A stretch of DNA of 64,000 nt from Lachnospiraceae bacterium XBB2008 (GTDB lineage: Bacteria > Bacillota > Clostridia > Lachnospirales > Lachnospiraceae). Where the stretch lies: contig FMVL01000003.1 in the NCBI GenBank assembly GCA_900102235.1, forward strand, positions 248,001 to 312,000, read 5' to 3'. Position 1 is the first letter of the stretch. Every line of letters begins with the position of its first letter. The translations under genes were made by a program, and so were the position numbers. The notes under the pieces are model-generated. The model did no database searches. It had not been told where the DNA came from and saw only the letters and a list, made by a program, of their open reading frames with translations. Shown one piece after another: positions 27,583 through 34,587 of the stretch.

Positions 27583-28569
27583 TCAGTCCATCCAGCCCGT
27601 ATTTCCCCAATCCGGGATCCCCCAGTCCGGATCATCCCAGACAAGACCGTCGTCTCCGGGAATATCACCCGAAACGCCCGATCTGTATATTTTCGCATCA
27701 AGATGTCTTCCATATCCTTCTCTTCTTACCTGAAAAAGATCATCCAGGCTCTCACTTACGATATCCGAAGGATCCTGATCGCGTATGATCACCGAAACCC
27801 GCTTTCTTCCGGGATACAACTTCGCTGCCGCGCTTACAAACCCGGACCACAGCCCCAGCAGCAATTCCCTTGTTTCTCCTACATAAAATGCAGGGTACAA
27901 AGTCTCAGCAGTATCCTGAACCAGAACAGCTCCGACGGGATCGTTCCCATCATCGCCTTTTTCAAAAGCTATGAAGCTGGTCTGATAATCATATTCATAA
28001 ATAAATTCGTTGACACCATATAACGATACAGTGCCTTTCATGCCTGCCAGCCTATGAAGCACCTCTGAAGCCTGTGTTGCCGGCAGATCAGCCAGAGCTT
28101 TATAGATATATCCGTCATTTCTGGTCAAATGTGACTTGGATATACACACCGGATGAAGGTTCAGCGCCGCCAGAGATGACAGCCACTCTCCCTGAACCAT
28201 GTCCGAAATCTCATCAAAATAACCTTCGAGGAACTCCTCTTCATCGGGACAGACAGTACTTCTTGCGTATACCTGAGGAAGATAAGCCTCTATATACTCC
28301 GCCTGGCCTGCATCGCGCATTTCGAATGCAATGTCCAGGAGCTGATCGGCATATCCACGTCCGCGATATCTGCCCTCGACATACAGCCATTCAATCCCGA
28401 TCGCATCTCTCCTGTTATAGATCATGATCACCCCGAACAGATGACCGTCCGATTCATCCATGCAGGCATAAACCGTATAACCCGGAAACGATGCCCGCTC
28501 CAGAAGTCCAAGCTGATCAAGATGCTCCAGATCTTTAAATCTGTTTTTTCTGATCCTGACTATCTTCAT
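27583..28569 (-). CDS. GNAT acetyltransferase plus degenerate C-lobe (328 aa)
   Basis: The N-terminal domain is a canonical GNAT fold. GIEWLYVEGRYRGRGYADQL (about 73-92) supplies the beta4 strand and the acetyl-CoA loop RYRGRGYA. A second lobe (about 195-300, with AFEKGDD and AVLVQDTAETLYPAFYV) matches the C-lobes of two sibling proteins in this operon. The C-terminal tail is rich in Asp, Trp and Gly. It lies 44 bp before the giant gene and overlaps the upstream GNAT-like gene by 4 bp. Acetyl transfer to a protein or small molecule is likely; the substrate is unknown. Confidence 0.8.
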   Translation of the reverse strand: MKIVRIRKNRFKDLEHLDQLGLLERASFPGYTVYACMDESDGHLFGVIMIYNRRDAIGIEWLYVEGRYRGRGYADQLLDIAFEMRDAGQAEYIEAYLPQVYARSTVCPDEEEFLEGYFDEISDMVQGEWLSSLAALNLHPVCISKSHLTRNDGYIYKALADLPATQASEVLHRLAGMKGTVSLYGVNEFIYEYDYQTSFIAFEKGDDGNDPVGAVLVQDTAETLYPAFYVGETRELLLGLWSGFVSAAAKLYPGRKRVSVIIRDQDPSDIVSESLDDLFQVRREGYGRHLDAKIYRSGVSGDIPGDDGLVWDDPDWGIPDWGNTGWMD

Positions 28570-29063
28570 AGATCCGTCTGCTTAATGTTAAAAAATGATG
28601 CTATCCGATTCGATTCGTTTCTGCCGAAATAATAATCCAGCCTGACCTTGATCCTGTCATCCGGCTGTGAAATAACGACGGTCGTATCCGGCGGGTATGA
28701 CTCCGATGCACTTTCCAGCGTAAATGCGATCAGTTCCCTTATGCTCTCACGCAGATCATCCGCGTTGCTGAACAGAAGGACCGGCGCAAGTGTGGGGCCT
28801 TCTTCCCGCCGCACCAGCAGCATGCCCTCTACATGTCCGTCCTTAACGATACATGATGAGATCCCGGTGTCGAAATACTCCGGGGGTTCATGAAAAGGAT
28901 CCGATGAAAAAACCACTCCACCGCAGAACGAACAGTAATCAACGGCCTCACCCAGTAGCTGAAGACTGAGCCCGGAAATATCAATAACACGGCCGGGCGC
29001 GCAGTCGTATAGCCGGGGCATCCAGTTACTGATCAGATCACGCAGAACAGCCTCATATATCAT
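28566..29063 (-). CDS. Short GNAT-like C-lobe protein (165 aa)
   Basis: The stretch GMLLVRREEGPTLAPVLLF, the helix around LRESIRELIAFTLESA and the strand TTVVISQPDDRIK repeat the C-lobe found in the 328- and 283-residue neighbours. No acetyl-CoA loop is present, so this looks like a single non-catalytic lobe. A first ATG at 29069 is only 3 nt from GGAG, whereas the ATG at 29063 has 9-nt spacing and is preferred. It overlaps the next gene by ATGA. Confidence 0.6.
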   Translation of the reverse strand: MIYEAVLRDLISNWMPRLYDCAPGRVIDISGLSLQLLGEAVDYCSFCGGVVFSSDPFHEPPEYFDTGISSCIVKDGHVEGMLLVRREEGPTLAPVLLFSNADDLRESIRELIAFTLESASESYPPDTTVVISQPDDRIKVRLDYYFGRNESNRIASFFNIKQTDL

Positions 29064-29135
29064 CAGCATTCACTCCTTTGGGCGGTAATAGGTTCCTTTT
29101 CCCATTTTATCATAGTTTGCCCGTTCCTGATTCCC

Positions 29136-30005
29136 TTATATGCACTGTTCAAACGAACTCCACATATCGGAAACGGTATGCCGGATCTCATCTATGGATA
29201 GGTCCTTAAGCGGCACCGAAGCCGGGTCAAATATACACTTCTGCAATGACAGATCGGGTAAAAGGCGTAATTCTCCATGGCTGCGGCACAGATCTATCCG
29301 ACGATCATAGCAGGGGGATTGTAACAGTTTGACCTGTCCGCCGTTTCCGAATGTCCAGATCGTCAGCCCCTGCTCATCATCCAGACTCTTGGACGCATAT
29401 GTCGAATCCAATATATCCGTAACTCTCCTGATTATCCCTGCGGAGATATTATTAAAGCCATCTTCCAGGTAGGGCAGCAATTTGATCTGCTTGACGGATC
29501 CGATCACATGATCGATGACAGCATCGAGATTACCTATAATATCCGGATACAATACGAAATTGAATGAGTTCGGAACGCCGTATTTATCAAGCAGCCTGAC
29601 CGCATCCGTGAATGCCCCGGATGAATGCCCGGTAACATCCCTGTATCCGGAATCGTCAGCTGCAGGATAATGCATGGTCACGCATACTTTCGTCTGACCG
29701 AGTCTCCGGGCTGTCTCTTCGGTAATAAGACTCCCATTCGTATCAAGACTGACTTCACAGTCCGTATTCTCATCAACCCACTCGATCATGCTGACCGTGT
29801 GCGGATTGATAAGCGGCTCTCCGCCGGAAAAGGCGATCTTACGTATGCCAAGCGGCTCAACAGCCTGCATGACCATACAGAAATCATCAAATGTCAGATC
29901 ACGACTACCCTCTCCCTGCTTCTGACCTTCGTTATGGCAGTATCCACATTGATAATTACACTGATCAGTTGTAAGTATTCGAAGAATCTTCCAATTATCT
30001 GTCAT
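29136..30005 (-). CDS. Radical SAM protein, MoaA-like (289 aa)
   Basis: The cluster motif CNYQCGYC lies about 15 residues from the start, followed by the glycine-rich SAM motif FSGGEPLINP and SLDTNGSLI, as in MoaA/PqqE-like enzymes. The C-terminal part has further cysteines (SPCYDRRIDLC and LQKCIF) that could ligate a second cluster. It is the first gene of the six-gene leftward block ending with the calpain-like protease, 72 bp ahead of the short GNAT-like gene. GAGG precedes two adjacent ATGs; the second has better spacing. The reaction is unknown; peptide modification or activation of a partner is possible. Confidence 0.85.
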   Translation of the reverse strand: MTDNWKILRILTTDQCNYQCGYCHNEGQKQGEGSRDLTFDDFCMVMQAVEPLGIRKIAFSGGEPLINPHTVSMIEWVDENTDCEVSLDTNGSLITEETARRLGQTKVCVTMHYPAADDSGYRDVTGHSSGAFTDAVRLLDKYGVPNSFNFVLYPDIIGNLDAVIDHVIGSVKQIKLLPYLEDGFNNISAGIIRRVTDILDSTYASKSLDDEQGLTIWTFGNGGQVKLLQSPCYDRRIDLCRSHGELRLLPDLSLQKCIFDPASVPLKDLSIDEIRHTVSDMWSSFEQCI

Positions 30006-30067
30006 CATCTGTCCTCTGTTACTATTTTGTATCTTATCATCGGCTCTTTCCCGAGTTTTTTTCGATG

Positions 30068-30073
30068 ATTATA
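30068..30073 (-). promoter_or_regulatory. Possible -10 box for the radical SAM operon
   Basis: TATAAT on the reverse strand lies about 60 bp upstream of the radical SAM start. No good -35 is seen at 17 bp. The leader between them holds a 7-bp inverted repeat (ATCATCG / CGATGAT) around 30035-30066. Confidence 0.4.
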
Positions 30074-30088
30074 TCGTAACATAAAAAC

Positions 30089-30262
30089 GCTCCATTTGTT
30101 GCGGAATCCTGGTCTCGCAGGCGCTGCATCATCCCTGCGTCATACTATTTTGAATGGAAACACTATAAGTCTGAAGACGGAAAAGAAAAGACGGGTGATA
30201 AATACCTGATACAGCCAAACTATTATATGCCTTGCGATGTCCAAAGGCTTATATGGTCTTAG
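30089..30262 (+). pseudogene. Remnant of an SRAP (YedK/HMCES-like) gene
   Basis: One rightward frame, stopping at TAG 30260-30262, encodes AESWSRRRCIIPASYYFEWK followed by a Lys/Glu-rich stretch and DKYLIQP. This is the core of the SOS-response-associated peptidase domain, including the active-site Glu in the FEW motif. The catalytic N-terminal Cys2, the Asn and the C-terminal His regions are missing. Upstream bases contain stops and no start. It is a both-ends-truncated relic beside the tRNA repeats. Confidence 0.75.
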
Positions 30263-30369
30263 TCTAATCATCACACTCTCTCCAACAATTCCCGATTTGT
30301 CCTTGATCGGTATTGCTTTGTAACAAGCATCATAAATACAACTTTATTCTATCATTATACAAATGAAAT
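30263..30369. other. Non-coding stretch next to the tRNA cluster
   Basis: AT-rich DNA with no supported ORF. A reverse-strand TATAAT lies near 30356-30361. Otherwise I see nothing in it. Confidence 0.5.
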
Positions 30370-30393
30370 AGGGGGATTCGACTCTCCGCTCCG
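30370..30393. repeat. Chimeric T-arm/terminator repeat, copy A
   Basis: This 24-bp sequence is identical to 30559-30582 inside the split tRNA-Met. One end matches the tRNA-Met T-arm strand (GGGGGATTCGA on the forward strand). The other end (ACTCTCCG) matches an arm of the nearby terminator hairpin. No tRNA body surrounds copy A. Confidence 0.8.
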
Positions 30394-30423
30394 GCGTCTC
30401 GTGTTCAACTTCTTGTCGCTACC

Positions 30424-30457
30424 AAAAACGGAGAGTCCGTTTGGACTCTCCGTTTTT
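30424..30457 (-). terminator. Intrinsic terminator of the tRNA cluster
   Basis: The arms AAAAACGGAGAGTCC and GGACTCTCCGTTTTT pair over 15 bp with a 4-nt loop and provide a T-tract in either direction. It lies directly after the 3' end of tRNA-Met. Confidence 0.85.
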
Positions 30458-30459
30458 AG

Positions 30460-30533
30460 TAGCGAGAGGGGGATTCGAACCCTCGACACCGCGGGTATGA
30501 ACCGCGTGCTCTAGCCAACTGAGCTATCTCGCC
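30460..30533 (-). tRNA. tRNA-Met (CAU)
   Basis: A full cloverleaf of 74 nt with acceptor stem GGCGAGA/TCTCGCT, D arm GCTCAGTTGGCTAGAGC, anticodon loop TTCATAC and T loop TTCGAAT. CCA is not encoded. The T stem GAGGG/CCCCC contains one A-C mismatch at the second pair and the acceptor starts with a G-U pair. An elongator Met tRNA is most likely; Ile-CAU (lysidine) cannot be excluded by eye. Confidence 0.88.
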
Positions 30534-30551
30534 ATATTAACTTTTTAAATT

Positions 30552-30678
30552 CGGCGAGAGGGGGATTCGACTCTCCGCTCCGCTCCGGTCGGGCCAAAAC
30601 CGACATCCACCGGATGTCGTGGCCCCCTCGACACCGCGGGTATGAACCGCGTGCTCTAGCCAACTGAGCTATCTCGCC
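30552..30678 (-). pseudogene. tRNA-Met copy split in the T arm by a 54-nt insertion
   Basis: From its 5' end through the anticodon arm and variable loop this copy is identical to the intact tRNA-Met. After the 5' T-stem strand the sequence is interrupted at 30571-30624 by 54 GC-rich bases in place of one T. It then resumes as TCGAATCCCCC plus a perfect acceptor strand TCTCGCC. The insert can fold on the hairpin CGACATCC/GGATGTCG. Without precise removal it cannot form a normal T loop, so it is called a pseudogene, but both halves are well preserved. Confidence 0.75.
30559..30582. repeat. Chimeric T-arm/terminator repeat, copy B
   Basis: Identical over 24 bp to 30370-30393. This copy forms the junction between the 3' T-arm strand of the split tRNA-Met and its insertion. 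Confidence 0.8.
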
Positions 30679-30709
30679 ATAATACACTGTATATAGTTTT
30701 TCAAGAAAA

Positions 30710-30782
30710 TGGGGCCTATAGGGCTCGAACCTATGACCCTCTGCTTGTAAGGCAGATGCTCTCCCAGCTGAGCTAAGACCCC
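30710..30782 (-). tRNA. tRNA-Val (UAC)
   Basis: A 73-nt cloverleaf with acceptor stem GGGGTCT/AGGCCCC, anticodon stem TCTGC/GCAGA and loop CTTACAA (anticodon TAC), and T loop TTCGAGC. It is the first gene of the leftward tRNA cluster. CCA is not encoded. Confidence 0.95.
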
Positions 30783-30808
30783 ATACGCTTTAAACAAGCG
30801 ACTAAAAT

Positions 30809-30837
30809 AGAATACTTTGTTTTGGTCGCATTGTCAA
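30809..30837 (-). promoter_or_regulatory. Promoter of the tRNA cluster
   Basis: On the reverse strand TTGACA (30837-30832) is separated by 17 bp from TATTCT (30814-30809), 27 bp before tRNA-Val. This is close to the housekeeping sigma consensus. Confidence 0.85.
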
Positions 30838-30842
30838 GACGT

Positions 30843-32081
30843 TTATGTGTTTTTGTTTTCACTCGTATCAGCGGCTGCCTGATCATCCTTGATATCGAAG
30901 ATCTTGTTGATCATGTCCAGATCGATATCCTCAGCTGTGCCGCCATCTTCCTTAAGTTTCCTGCGGAAGTTGTATTCCTTCCAGGCTCCGTCGGCGATGA
31001 ACTGCAGGATCGCCGCAACGGGTATGGCCAGAAGGATGCCTGCAACTCCCATGATCCTGCCGCCTAAGATGATGCTTATCAGGATCAGCAATGAGGATAC
31101 GCCGAAAGAATCTCCGAACATCTTCGGCTTAAGGATATATCCGTCAATGATCTGGATGACCACCGTGAAGATCAGGAATATCAGCGCATAGAGCGGGCTC
31201 TCCAGCAACAGGAACAGAGCGCCTATGACTGCACCGACTATCGGTCCGAATGTGGGTGCGAGATTTGTAACACCGACAACTACGGATACCAGCAGGATAT
31301 ACGGCATCCTGAATATCATCATCAGGATTCCGTTCGTAAGTCCGACGATAAAAGCTTCTATGAGATTACCTCTGATATAGTTCAGCAGAATGGCATCTGC
31401 CTTGACTACCAGGTTGCGCATTCCGACGAACCGCTTCTCCTTGAATATCATCAGGAAGAATTTGCGCGCACCGACCTGCAGTCTCTCTTTATCCATCAGA
31501 TAGTAGATGGCCAGGATGAACGCGATACCTGCGTTGATGAAGCCGGAACCGACTGATGCCGATGCACCCGCTATGGACTCCAGATAATCCGAAAGGAAGC
31601 TGACTATGGTGGAAACGGCTGAAGACAGATCATTTCCGGAATTTGAAGTGCTGACCAGACTCGGCAGATGGATCCCCAGAAGATCCGACAGCTGTGATCC
31701 GTTGCTTAAGGATGATGCAAACACCGCGATCTTGGAGACCAGAGATCCTATGCTCTTGATAAGCGGCGGTATCACTGCAACTATCAGCAATGCCACCACG
31801 ACCAGAAACGTGATGATAGCAAGAACAACACTGAATTTTCGTGCTATCCCCTGCTTCTTCATCTTATGGAAAAGCTTGACCTGATAGAAACGTGCGATCG
31901 GATCAAGCAGATATGCAACTATCAGTCCGTACAGAAGAGGTTTGACGATCGTCCACAATCCTGCAAAAAAGCTTCCGAATATCGATATATGGCTGAGCAG
32001 CATGTAAAATGCTACGCCAATGCATATGGCAGCCGCCATCGCAAACCAGTTTTCTTTTTTAAGCTTTTCCCATAGTTTCAT
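30843..32081 (-). CDS. AI-2E family transporter (412 aa)
   Basis: Hydrophobic segments near 14-60, 85-110, 175-195, 245-275, 280-310 and 330-370 give the usual six-to-eight-helix layout of the PF01594 permease family (YtvI/PerM-like). Family marks include LLYGLIVAYLLDPIARF near the N-terminus and the C-terminal FGDSFGVSSLLILISIILGG loop. Members export AI-2 or act as ion antiporters, so the substrate cannot be set from sequence. It follows argS by 45 bp and is the last gene of the purL-queH-argS run. Confidence 0.88.
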   Translation of the reverse strand: MKLWEKLKKENWFAMAAAICIGVAFYMLLSHISIFGSFFAGLWTIVKPLLYGLIVAYLLDPIARFYQVKLFHKMKKQGIARKFSVVLAIITFLVVVALLIVAVIPPLIKSIGSLVSKIAVFASSLSNGSQLSDLLGIHLPSLVSTSNSGNDLSSAVSTIVSFLSDYLESIAGASASVGSGFINAGIAFILAIYYLMDKERLQVGARKFFLMIFKEKRFVGMRNLVVKADAILLNYIRGNLIEAFIVGLTNGILMMIFRMPYILLVSVVVGVTNLAPTFGPIVGAVIGALFLLLESPLYALIFLIFTVVIQIIDGYILKPKMFGDSFGVSSLLILISIILGGRIMGVAGILLAIPVAAILQFIADGAWKEYNFRRKLKEDGGTAEDIDLDMINKIFDIKDDQAAADTSENKNT

Positions 32082-32126
32082 ATTATGTAAACCTCGTCAG
32101 TAGTCTTCACATCCTATCAGGTGTCT

Positions 32127-33905
32127 TTACATCCTCTCAGGAATCTCGAAACCGAGCAGATCCGTGCAGACCTTCAGGATCTTGCCGGTCAGGGCCAAAA
32201 GAGCCAGGAACGATTCCCTGGTGGATGCATCTTCTTCGGTCAGGATATGATTCTCGTGATAGAAACTGTTAAACGCATTGGAAAGCGAATATATGTATCC
32301 GCAGATCCTGTGCGGAGCATACTCATTATATGCCGACATGATCTCGGAATTGAAACCGCCGATAGCCTTCATGAGAGCCTTATGCGACTCGTTTACCGGA
32401 GCCTGTATACGGCATGTGCCAAGATCCGTTCCCTCGGCAGCGGCTTTCCTTAAGATAGAGTTGATACGCACGCAGGTATACAGGATATACGGTCCCGTAT
32501 CTCCTTCAAAAGAAGTAAACCTGTCGACATCAAATATGTAATCCTTGGTAGCCTGATTGGACAGATCGCCGTATTTGATGGCGGCAAGTCCGACTATTCG
32601 TGCACGGTCATATGCCTCTTCATCGGATATGTCCTCTCCCTTGGCCTTGGTGTTTTCCTTGATCTTGACGAGCATTCCGTCTTCGATCTCGTCGATGAGA
32701 TCCGAAAGCTTGGGGACGCCGCCGGAACGTGTCTTATAAGGTGACCCGTCCTTACCGTTTACGGTACCGAAACCGACATGGATCAGTTCGCACTCATCTC
32801 CGATGAGGCCGGTCTTGCGAGCACATCTGAATACCTGCTCGAAATACAGATCCTGACGCTTGTCGGTCAGATATACCATCTTGGAAGGCGCATACTTCGC
32901 TACGCGGTCCCTGATCGTAGCCAGATCAGTCGTATTATAGAGAGATGCTCCGTCCGATTTGATGATGATGCAGGGCGGCATCTCCTTGGTGTCCGTATCT
33001 TCCTTGACATCCACTACCAGGGCTCCGTCGGACTCATACGCGAATCCGCCGTCCTTCATATCCTGTACCATGCCGGGGATCAGATCCTGTACGGTCGACT
33101 CGCCGTTCCAGAGGTCAAAATCAACATCCAGTCTTTCATAATTGCGCTTCATATCGGCAACGGAAACATCCATTATGAGTTTCCACAGAGCACGGTATCC
33201 CCGATGACCTTCCTGAAGCTTGAGCGTAGCTTCCATGGCGTGAGCCTTGTAATCGGGGTCTGCCTTGGACTTGGATGAAGCCGCGGGATAGATCTCCTCA
33301 AGATCCGTAACGGTAAAAGGTGCCTCCGTCGGGTACTCGCCTTCAAATGAATCGTCAAAATACGGAAGTTCGGGCATCCTCAGACTCATCTCATATATTA
33401 CGAGTCCCATCTGAAGTCCCCAGTCACCCATATGTATATCTCCGTATACGGTATTACCCATATAACGAAGGATACGTTTGATACTCTCACCGATGACAGC
33501 ACTGCGCAGATGTCCTACGTGAAGAGGCTTGGCCACATTGGGTCCGCCGTAATCGACTATCATGGTCGACGGTTCAGATGTCTCGATACCGAACCGGTCA
33601 CTCTCTGACATCCCGATAACATAATCACAGATAAAATCATTGCTGATATCCAGATTAAGGAATCCGGGCGCTACGGCTTCCACACGTTCAAAAACAGTGT
33701 TGCCTTCCAGCTTGGCAGCAACATCCTGAGCTATCATGAGCGGAGCCTTATGATACTGCTTTGCTCCGGCCATAGCCCCGTTACATTGATATTCACACAG
33801 ATCGGGGCGGTTTGATACGGTCACTCTGCCGAGTGAAGCATCATATCCCGCCTCCTCAAATGCATTCCTCACATGTTGTGATATTTCTTCCAACAGGTTT
33901 TTCAT
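32127..33905 (-). CDS. argS: Arginyl-tRNA synthetase (592 aa)
   Basis: The protein charges tRNA-Arg with arginine. The class I HIGH signature appears as HVGHLRSAVIGES. A second family mark is YKTRSGGVPKLSDLIDE, which replaces a classical KMSKS loop as in many ArgRS proteins. The N-terminal Add-1 and C-terminal DALR anticodon-binding regions are present, and the length matches the bacterial enzyme. Its ATG overlaps the stop of queH (ATGA). Confidence 0.96.
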   Translation of the reverse strand: MKNLLEEISQHVRNAFEEAGYDASLGRVTVSNRPDLCEYQCNGAMAGAKQYHKAPLMIAQDVAAKLEGNTVFERVEAVAPGFLNLDISNDFICDYVIGMSESDRFGIETSEPSTMIVDYGGPNVAKPLHVGHLRSAVIGESIKRILRYMGNTVYGDIHMGDWGLQMGLVIYEMSLRMPELPYFDDSFEGEYPTEAPFTVTDLEEIYPAASSKSKADPDYKAHAMEATLKLQEGHRGYRALWKLIMDVSVADMKRNYERLDVDFDLWNGESTVQDLIPGMVQDMKDGGFAYESDGALVVDVKEDTDTKEMPPCIIIKSDGASLYNTTDLATIRDRVAKYAPSKMVYLTDKRQDLYFEQVFRCARKTGLIGDECELIHVGFGTVNGKDGSPYKTRSGGVPKLSDLIDEIEDGMLVKIKENTKAKGEDISDEEAYDRARIVGLAAIKYGDLSNQATKDYIFDVDRFTSFEGDTGPYILYTCVRINSILRKAAAEGTDLGTCRIQAPVNESHKALMKAIGGFNSEIMSAYNEYAPHRICGYIYSLSNAFNSFYHENHILTEEDASTRESFLALLALTGKILKVCTDLLGFEIPERM

Positions 33906-34561
33906 TGTTTCTCCTCACTATCAGGTCCGTTCCTTTTGCTGAACACGCATCCACAGTAATTCTGCCTGTACAGACCGAACTCTTCCGATAATTCTATCGA
34001 TCTCTTATATCCGTCTTTTTTCTTAAAATCCGAAGGAAGCCACAGAACAGTCCCTCCGAAAGCCTTAGATCCCGCCTCGATCTTTTCTCCGATCGAATTG
34101 ATCCTCTCGGCGTTCTTGAGAGGACTGATCGTAAGCGTGGTGGTCACGTAGTCTGCGCCGATTTTTTCTGCTTCGGCAAATGCTCTCTCGAGCCGCAGTG
34201 TAAAGCACAGTCCGCACCTGTCTCCGCCCTCCGCGCAATCCTCATACCCATGGACGGTATCGAAGAACATCTCCGGATGATGCTCGGGTGCGATCAGGTC
34301 GATCGGACCTGAGTTTTCGCCGGGCCGGCTGTTGAATTCCTCTATCAGCCGCTTTTCTTCCGCGAGTCTCTTTTCGAATTCCTCCGGCTCGGAGATATTC
34401 GGATTATAGAAAAAGACCGTTATGTCAAAATATTCTCTCAGATATTCGAGACAATAACTTGAACACGGCGCGCAGCACGCATGCAAAAGCAGTTTGGGGC
34501 GCACGCCGTGAAGTCCGTCTATGATCTGATCCAGTTCTTTCTGATAATTCCTCGAAGACAT
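33902..34561 (-). CDS. queH: Epoxyqueuosine reductase QueH (219 aa)
   Basis: This enzyme catalyses the last step of queuosine synthesis in tRNA. The hallmark cysteines are present: LLLHACCAPCSSYCLEYL near the start, RCGLC in the middle and NYCGCVFSK near the end. They are suited to an iron-sulfur cluster and a second metal. Length fits the DUF208/QueH family. It is coupled to argS by a 4-bp overlap and follows purL by 26 bp. Confidence 0.92.
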   Translation of the reverse strand: MSSRNYQKELDQIIDGLHGVRPKLLLHACCAPCSSYCLEYLREYFDITVFFYNPNISEPEEFEKRLAEEKRLIEEFNSRPGENSGPIDLIAPEHHPEMFFDTVHGYEDCAEGGDRCGLCFTLRLERAFAEAEKIGADYVTTTLTISPLKNAERINSIGEKIEAGSKAFGGTVLWLPSDFKKKDGYKRSIELSEEFGLYRQNYCGCVFSKRNGPDSEEKQ

Positions 34562-34587
34562 ATAAACCTCAGATCAGGCGTTTTTCA

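Noticed and set aside
30370-30678. CRISPR-like array from the repeated 24-mer
   Set aside because: Only two copies, explained by tRNA and terminator sequence, with no cas genes in the window.
33906-34587. T-box leader before argS
   Set aside because: argS overlaps queH by 4 bp, so there is no leader space; nothing T-box-like was seen upstream of queH either.
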